The notes beneath the pieces are model-generated. The model searched no databases and was not told where the DNA came from. It saw only the letters and a list, made by a program, of their open reading frames with translations. Positions 59,568-64,000 of a DNA stretch of 64,000 nt are shown piece after piece (position 1 is the stretch's first letter; each line of letters begins with the position of its first letter). The position numbers were made by a program, and so were the translations under genes. Source of the stretch: Kaistia soli DSM 19436 (GTDB taxonomy: Bacteria > Pseudomonadota > Alphaproteobacteria > Rhizobiales > Kaistiaceae); NCBI RefSeq assembly GCF_900129325.1, contig NZ_FQUP01000003.1:186001-250000 (forward strand), written 5' to 3'.

Positions 59568-60542
59568 ATGACGCTTCTGAAACTGACCATCGGCGCCAGC
59601 GACAGCGACCGCACCCGGCCGATCGCCAACGGCGAGGTCAAGATTGCCGGCGTCGAGCCGGATGTGACACTGATGGGCGTGCAGGCGCTGTTCAACAAGC
59701 AGCTCGGCTCGCACCATTTCGACGCCTGCGAATTTCCCCTCGCGACCTATCTGCGCACGCTGGAGCGGCCAGACCGGCCCTATCTCGCCGTGCCGATCTT
59801 TCCCTCGCGCCATTTCCGCTTTTCCAGCGTCTTCATCAACAAGGCGAGCGGCATCCGGACGCCGGCTGACATGGCAGGAAAGCGGATCGGGCTCATGGTG
59901 TTCGACATGGCCGCAGCCGTCTGGCAACGCGGCTTCTTCGAGGAGCACTACGGCCTCGACCGGACGGCGCCGATTTACGTCACCGGGGGGCTCGAAGCGC
60001 CCCGGACGGGCGATGAACATCCGCAGGTCTATCCTGACAAATTCAAGGTGGAGCGCACCGACAGATCTTTGGCGCAGATGCTGGCGAGCGGCGAGATCGA
60101 CGCGCTTTATACGGCTCGCGCGCCAAGCACCTGGCCATCCGAGACCGTTGGCCGGCTGTTCGAGGATGCCAAAACCGCTGAGCTCGACTATTTCCGCAAG
60201 ACCGGCATCTTCCCGCCGATGCATATCCTCGCGGTCAAGCGGCCGATCGCCGAAGCAAATCCTGGCCTGACAAAGGCGCTGTTCGACGCTTTCGCCGAGG
60301 CACAGACAGTGGCGCGGGCGAAGCTCTTCGACCAGGTGGCGCTTTCGACCATGTTGCCCTGGGCGCTTGAATCGCTGCTTGAGGCCGAGCGTGAGCTCGG
60401 GAAAGATTATTGGCCGGTTGGGTTTGCCAAGAACCGTGCCATGCTGGAGGTCATCATCCGCTACCTCACCGAGGACGGCCTGATTTCGACGGCCTTCAAG
60501 CCGGAAGACCTTTTCGAAGGCGCGGATATTCTCGCCACCTGA
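59568..60542 (+). CDS. 4,5-dihydroxyphthalate decarboxylase-like protein (SBP fold, cytoplasmic)
   Basis: Protein of 324 residues from the ATG at 59568 (AAGGA lies eight bases upstream; a GTG overlapping the previous stop is also possible). No signal peptide. Sequence LTIGASDSDRTRPIANGEVKI, FDACEFPLATYL and FPSRHFRFSSVFINKASGI follows the Pht5-type decarboxylases, a group with the periplasmic-binding fold used as an enzyme. It would decarboxylate an aromatic or heteroaromatic acid. Directly downstream of the ArcS-motif gene. Confidence 0.85.
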   Translation: MTLLKLTIGASDSDRTRPIANGEVKIAGVEPDVTLMGVQALFNKQLGSHHFDACEFPLATYLRTLERPDRPYLAVPIFPSRHFRFSSVFINKASGIRTPADMAGKRIGLMVFDMAAAVWQRGFFEEHYGLDRTAPIYVTGGLEAPRTGDEHPQVYPDKFKVERTDRSLAQMLASGEIDALYTARAPSTWPSETVGRLFEDAKTAELDYFRKTGIFPPMHILAVKRPIAEANPGLTKALFDAFAEAQTVARAKLFDQVALSTMLPWALESLLEAERELGKDYWPVGFAKNRAMLEVIIRYLTEDGLISTAFKPEDLFEGADILAT

Positions 60543-60545
60543 GCG

Positions 60546-61523
60546 ATGGAGCATGCGATGACCGTTTCGGGCTTCGGCTGGCGGGATCTCTCGACGGATG
60601 CGGTTCCGGCTGCCGAGCGGCTCGACTATTGGCGCGAGGCGACGAACAGCTTGTTTCCGCCGACACAACTGCGGCGGGACGGGTTTGAGGGCTTCTATGG
60701 CCATGTCGCCTGGTTGAGCCTCGGCGAAGTGACGATCGCCGACATCGTCTCGACCAGTCTCGATGTCGTGCGCAGCGAGCGGGATATCCATTGCGGCGAT
60801 GATCGCTGGTACGAGCTGACGATCCAAATCGACGGTGAATGCGCATTCTCGCAGGATGGGCGTGACATCGTAACGGGCCCACGATCGATGGTCCTCTATG
60901 ACAGCCGTCGGCCCTACCAGATGCGCTTTCGCGGCCCCTATCGGCAGGTTTCGCTGAAGGTGCCGCGTGCGGCTCTCAGGGAGCGCGTACCCTCTGTCGA
61001 CCGTCTGGTAGCGCTGCATCTCGCAGCCGACCGTATTCCGGGCCGGTTCATCTACGATTTGGCCAGTGGACTGTGCGAGCGGCCCAACGACATCCCGGCC
61101 GCGCTTTCGAGTCGGCTGGAGCAGCATGTGCTCGAACTGACAGCGACCGCTTTGATGGATGTGGGGAGCGGTGAAACCGTCTCGTTCTCCCGTGTTTCGC
61201 AGCTCGATCGCATCAAGGCCTATATTCTTGCCCATCTCGACGACGCCGAACTCTCGCCGCGCGGCATCGCAGCGGCGCATGGCATTTCGCTGCGCCGCCT
61301 CTATGAACTATTTGAGGGTGAAGAGCAGCAGGTCGCCCGCTTCGTCCAGGCGCAGCGGCTCGACCGCATCCGCCGCGAACTGGCGGATCCGCTGATGCGC
61401 GGGCTTCCGATCAACAGCATAGCCCTCCGCCGCGGTTTCAAGGATTTCTCGCATTTCAGCCGCGCTTTCCGACGCCAGTTCGGCGTCGCTCCGGGTGCGT
61501 TCAGATCGGCCTCGTCACATTGA
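60546..61523 (+). CDS. AraC-family transcriptional regulator
   Basis: Regulator of 325 residues. The N-terminal 200 residues form the cupin-like AraC-binding domain (WREATNSLFPPTQL, MVLYDSRRPYQMRF). The C-terminal pair of helix-turn-helix motifs reads SPRGIAAAHGISLRRLYELF and INSIALRRGFKDFSHFSRAF, ending in FGVAPGAFR. ATG at 60546, or 60558. It follows the decarboxylase gene by only three bases, so it may be autoregulated with this operon and act on the upstream promoters near 57,000 and/or the aminotransferase promoter. Confidence 0.9.
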   Translation: MEHAMTVSGFGWRDLSTDAVPAAERLDYWREATNSLFPPTQLRRDGFEGFYGHVAWLSLGEVTIADIVSTSLDVVRSERDIHCGDDRWYELTIQIDGECAFSQDGRDIVTGPRSMVLYDSRRPYQMRFRGPYRQVSLKVPRAALRERVPSVDRLVALHLAADRIPGRFIYDLASGLCERPNDIPAALSSRLEQHVLELTATALMDVGSGETVSFSRVSQLDRIKAYILAHLDDAELSPRGIAAAHGISLRRLYELFEGEEQQVARFVQAQRLDRIRRELADPLMRGLPINSIALRRGFKDFSHFSRAFRRQFGVAPGAFRSASSH

Positions 61524-61628
61524 AGGAACGAGCGCACGCAGCACCATGCTTTTGCGCCAGCACAGCACTGTCGTCTTGAAGGCGCATGCCTCCTAATGCC
61601 CTCCTGAAGATGCGAGGAGCAGACGAAC

Positions 61629-63008
61629 ATGGCCTATCGGGAAATGGACACGCAGGGCTGGCAGGTGCTGGACCGCGCCCATTATCTGCATCCCTTCACG
61701 GACCATGCGAGCCTGCGCCAGGGCGGAGCCCGCGTCGCCGTGCGCGGCGAGGGCATCTATGTCTGGGATACCGAAGGGACGCGCATCATCGACGGCCTTT
61801 CCGGGCTCGGCAATGTGAATATCGGCTATGGGCGGCGCGAGCTGGTCGAGGCCGCGGCTTCGCAGATGCTTGAGCTTTCCTATTGCCAGTCCTTCTTCAA
61901 GACGACGCATCGCTCGGCGGTCATGCTTGCCGAGAAGCTGACATCGATGCTGCCCGACAGCCTCAACCACGTCTTCTTTCAGTCGTCCGGCTCTGAGGCC
62001 AACGAGACCGCCATTCGTCTGGTGCGGCACTATTGGGACCTTGCCGGACGGCCGCAGAAGCGGATGATCATCGGGCGTGAGCTTGCCTATCACGGCTCGA
62101 CGCACATGGCGGCCAGCCTCTCCGGCATCCCGCCGATGCACAGCGCCGGCGGCGACATCCCGATGCCGAGCGTCACCCATATCAAGACGGCCTATCAGTA
62201 TCGCAACGGCTTCGGCATGGACCCGGCTGAGTTCGGCGTGCTTGCCGCGAGCTGGCTCGAGGACAAGATCCTCGAGCTTGGGCCGGACAATGTCGCGGCC
62301 TTCATCGCCGAGCCCGCACAGAGCGCCGGCGGCGCGCTCTGTCCGCCCGAGACCTACTGGCCCGAGATCCAGCGCATTTGCAGGAAATATGACGTTCTGC
62401 TCATCCTCGACGAGGTCGTGATGGGCTTCGGGCGCACCGGCCACTGGTTCGGCCATCGCCGCTACGGCATCGAGCCGGACATCCTGCAGCTTGGCAAGGC
62501 GATCACCTCCGGCTACCTGCCGCTCTCCGCGACGGTCATCTCCGACCGTATTGCCGATCTGCTGATCGACAAGGGCGGCGAATGGGCTCACGGCTACACC
62601 TATTCCGGTCATCCGACCTGCTGCGCCGTGGCACTCGAAAACATCCGCATCCTCGACGAGGAGAAGTTGGTCGAGAACGCCGGCGCGACGCTGGCCCCTT
62701 ATTTCAAGGCTAAGCTCGACTCATTCATCGATCATCCGTTGATCGGCGACGTGCGCTCGGTCGGGCTGATGGGCGGGCTGGAGATCGTGCAGGACAAGGC
62801 AACGCGCGAGGCGTTTCCCTACGAGGCCCATATTGGCGACTATTGCGCCGCCGAGGGCCTGAAGCGCGGCCTCGCCTTCCGCGCCAATGGCGACACGATG
62901 AGCCTAATGCCGCCTCTGGTCACGACGATCGAACAATTCGACACGATCTTCGACATCGCCCGTGAGGCGCTGGATGCCACCGCGAAAGAGTTCGGTGTCA
63001 CGGCATGA
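61629..63008 (+). CDS. Class III PLP-dependent aminotransferase
   Basis: Aminotransferase of 459 residues (omega-amino acid:pyruvate type). The PLP-binding Lys is in LQLGKAITSGYLPLSATVI; the cofactor pocket includes SSGSEANETAIRL and ILDEVVMGFGRTG. Likely moves the amino group of an omega-amine or beta-alanine-like product to pyruvate. GAGGAG lies nine bases before the ATG. Its stop overlaps the next start (ATGA). Confidence 0.93.
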   Translation: MAYREMDTQGWQVLDRAHYLHPFTDHASLRQGGARVAVRGEGIYVWDTEGTRIIDGLSGLGNVNIGYGRRELVEAAASQMLELSYCQSFFKTTHRSAVMLAEKLTSMLPDSLNHVFFQSSGSEANETAIRLVRHYWDLAGRPQKRMIIGRELAYHGSTHMAASLSGIPPMHSAGGDIPMPSVTHIKTAYQYRNGFGMDPAEFGVLAASWLEDKILELGPDNVAAFIAEPAQSAGGALCPPETYWPEIQRICRKYDVLLILDEVVMGFGRTGHWFGHRRYGIEPDILQLGKAITSGYLPLSATVISDRIADLLIDKGGEWAHGYTYSGHPTCCAVALENIRILDEEKLVENAGATLAPYFKAKLDSFIDHPLIGDVRSVGLMGGLEIVQDKATREAFPYEAHIGDYCAAEGLKRGLAFRANGDTMSLMPPLVTTIEQFDTIFDIAREALDATAKEFGVTA

Positions 63009-64000
63009 CGAAACCGACCGGCCTCGTCTGGCATGAATTGCTGATGTGGCACGACACGCATGCACTGGCGGGATTCATGCAATCCGGCCGCGGCGTGATC
63101 GAGCCCGACGAGCCATCGGAAAGCGCGGCTGGCAAGCGACGGATCAAGAACCTGCTCGATGTTGCAGGACTGACCGAGCAACTCCTTCTCATCAAGCCCC
63201 GGCCTGCGCGCGAGGAAGAGCTCGGCCGCGTTCATCACGTCGATTACATTGCCCGGTTGAAGGCGATGAGCGATGCGGATGGCGGCGACGCCGCGCTCGG
63301 CGATCCGGTCGGCGTGACGCCGTTCGGCCCTGGCGGCTACGAGATCGCGGCGCTGGCAGCAGGCGGCGTTCTCGAAGCGGTCGACGCGATCATGGAGGGC
63401 CGCGTCGCCAATGCGTACGCCCTGCTCCGTCCGCCCGGCCATCATGCAGAAGCGGCCCGTGGCTTCGGTTTCTGCATCTTCAACCACGGCGCCCTGGCCG
63501 CCCGCCACGCGCAACTGGTGCATGGTCTCCAGCGTGTCGCGATCCTTGATTGGGATGTCCATCACGGCAATGGCGCGGAACGGATCTTCTGGACCGATCC
63601 GAGCGTCCTGACGATCTCGATCCACCAGGACAACTGCTATCCGCCCCAATCAGGGCTGATCGATGCGATAGGCGGCGGCCCCGGTGCCGGCTATAATGTC
63701 AACGTTCCGCTGCCGCCCGGCTGCGGCAGCGGCGCATACCTTGCTGCCATGGATCGCGTCATCCTGCCGGCCCTCCGTGCTTTTTCGCCGGAGATGATCA
63801 TCATCGCCTCTGGCCTCGACGCCGGCGCCTATGATCCGCAGGCACGCATGATGCTCGGCGGCAGCGCCTTCGCCGCCATGACAAAGCGCGTCATGAACGT
63901 CGCCGCCGATTGCTGCGACGGACGTCTTTTGCTGAACCACGAGGGCGGCTATCACCGGCCCTCGGTGCCGTTCCTCGGCCTTGCCATCATCGAGGCGCTG
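63005..64000 (+). CDS. Histone-deacetylase-fold amidohydrolase (AcuC/acetylpolyamine type), cut by window
   Basis: First 332 codons, with the window ending inside the gene. Zinc-site motifs: RPPGHHAE, DWDVHHGNGAERIFW, and the later SGLDAGAYDPQARM with the Asp ligand. Members remove acetyl groups from polyamines or act on acylated amines. Next to a class III aminotransferase it could free the amine that the aminotransferase then uses. Coupled by overlap; the C-terminus, about 30-40 residues, is beyond the edge. Confidence 0.92.
   Translation, partial: MTKPTGLVWHELLMWHDTHALAGFMQSGRGVIEPDEPSESAAGKRRIKNLLDVAGLTEQLLLIKPRPAREEELGRVHHVDYIARLKAMSDADGGDAALGDPVGVTPFGPGGYEIAALAAGGVLEAVDAIMEGRVANAYALLRPPGHHAEAARGFGFCIFNHGALAARHAQLVHGLQRVAILDWDVHHGNGAERIFWTDPSVLTISIHQDNCYPPQSGLIDAIGGGPGAGYNVNVPLPPGCGSGAYLAAMDRVILPALRAFSPEMIIIASGLDAGAYDPQARMMLGGSAFAAMTKRVMNVAADCCDGRLLLNHEGGYHRPSVPFLGLAIIEAL

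Noticed and set aside
1-64000. CRISPR arrays, insertion sequences, prophage genes, rRNA
   Set aside because: No regular repeat-spacer series, transposase, integrase or phage structural gene was found; the only mobile-type signal is the tRNA-adjacent repeat.

Overview
The window reads as a chromosomal stretch of a high-GC alphaproteobacterium of the order Hyphomicrobiales (Rhizobiales). Pointers are a Porin_2-type porin with the N-terminal two-cysteine segment typical of rhizobial porins (6236-7516), densely packed operons with ATGA overlaps, and strong G/C third-position bias. The family is uncertain; Kaistia-like soil bacteria are plausible, but nothing here fixes a genus.

Layout. 1-4.6 kb: RND multidrug efflux pair (permease cut by the window edge, lipoprotein adaptor). 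4.6-13 kb: housekeeping and small genes: a sugar transferase, a porin, two small membrane-protein genes, a ParD-like antitoxin fused by overlap to a methionine aminopeptidase, and a divergent VOC/YafY-type regulator pair. 12.0-13.7 kb: a short, AT-richer insert next to tRNA-Ser(GCU), bounded by an imperfect copy of the tRNA 3' end, carrying a ClpP-fold (COG3904-like) gene. 13.9-19.9 kb: LacI regulator, sugar ABC importer without an ATPase, and a cytoplasmic GH32 fructan/sucrose hydrolase. 20.5-26.1 kb: a reverse-strand sugar operon (ROK regulator, Gfo/Idh dehydrogenase, TIM-barrel isomerase, hydrolase, AlsE-like epimerase, ROK kinase).

26.2-43 kb is a divergent catabolic locus. A reverse operon of ten genes runs amidase, cupin, nucleoside hydrolase, LLM flavin monooxygenase, aldehyde dehydrogenase, signal-less NMT1/THI5-like protein, a three-part FAD/2Fe-2S dehydrogenase and a second signal-less NMT1/THI5-like protein, with an SDR behind it. 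It faces a forward operon of a secreted NMT1/THI5-like binding protein, ABC ATPase, two permeases, a class II aldolase and a GntR/FCD regulator. Similar TTGCATACA-like sites lie before several of these units.

44.1-64 kb continues with forward catabolic genes: a PPC/DUF296 protein with a complete four-gene ECF transporter whose two ATPases look asymmetric; an HpaB-type monooxygenase operon with amidase, two PuuE-like deacetylases, amidohydrolase, flavin reductase and an AMDase-like single-cysteine enzyme; then a small MCGLCG protein with a CobW GTPase, an FMO-like flavoprotein, a protein carrying the archaeosine-synthase (ArcS) core motif, a dihydroxyphthalate-decarboxylase-like protein, an AraC regulator, a class III aminotransferase and a histone-deacetylase-fold hydrolase cut by the edge. 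Together, 27-64 kb looks like an uptake and ring-opening system for a nitrogen heterocycle or modified nucleobase; the substrate is not determined. The most unusual item is the ArcS-motif protein in this setting.
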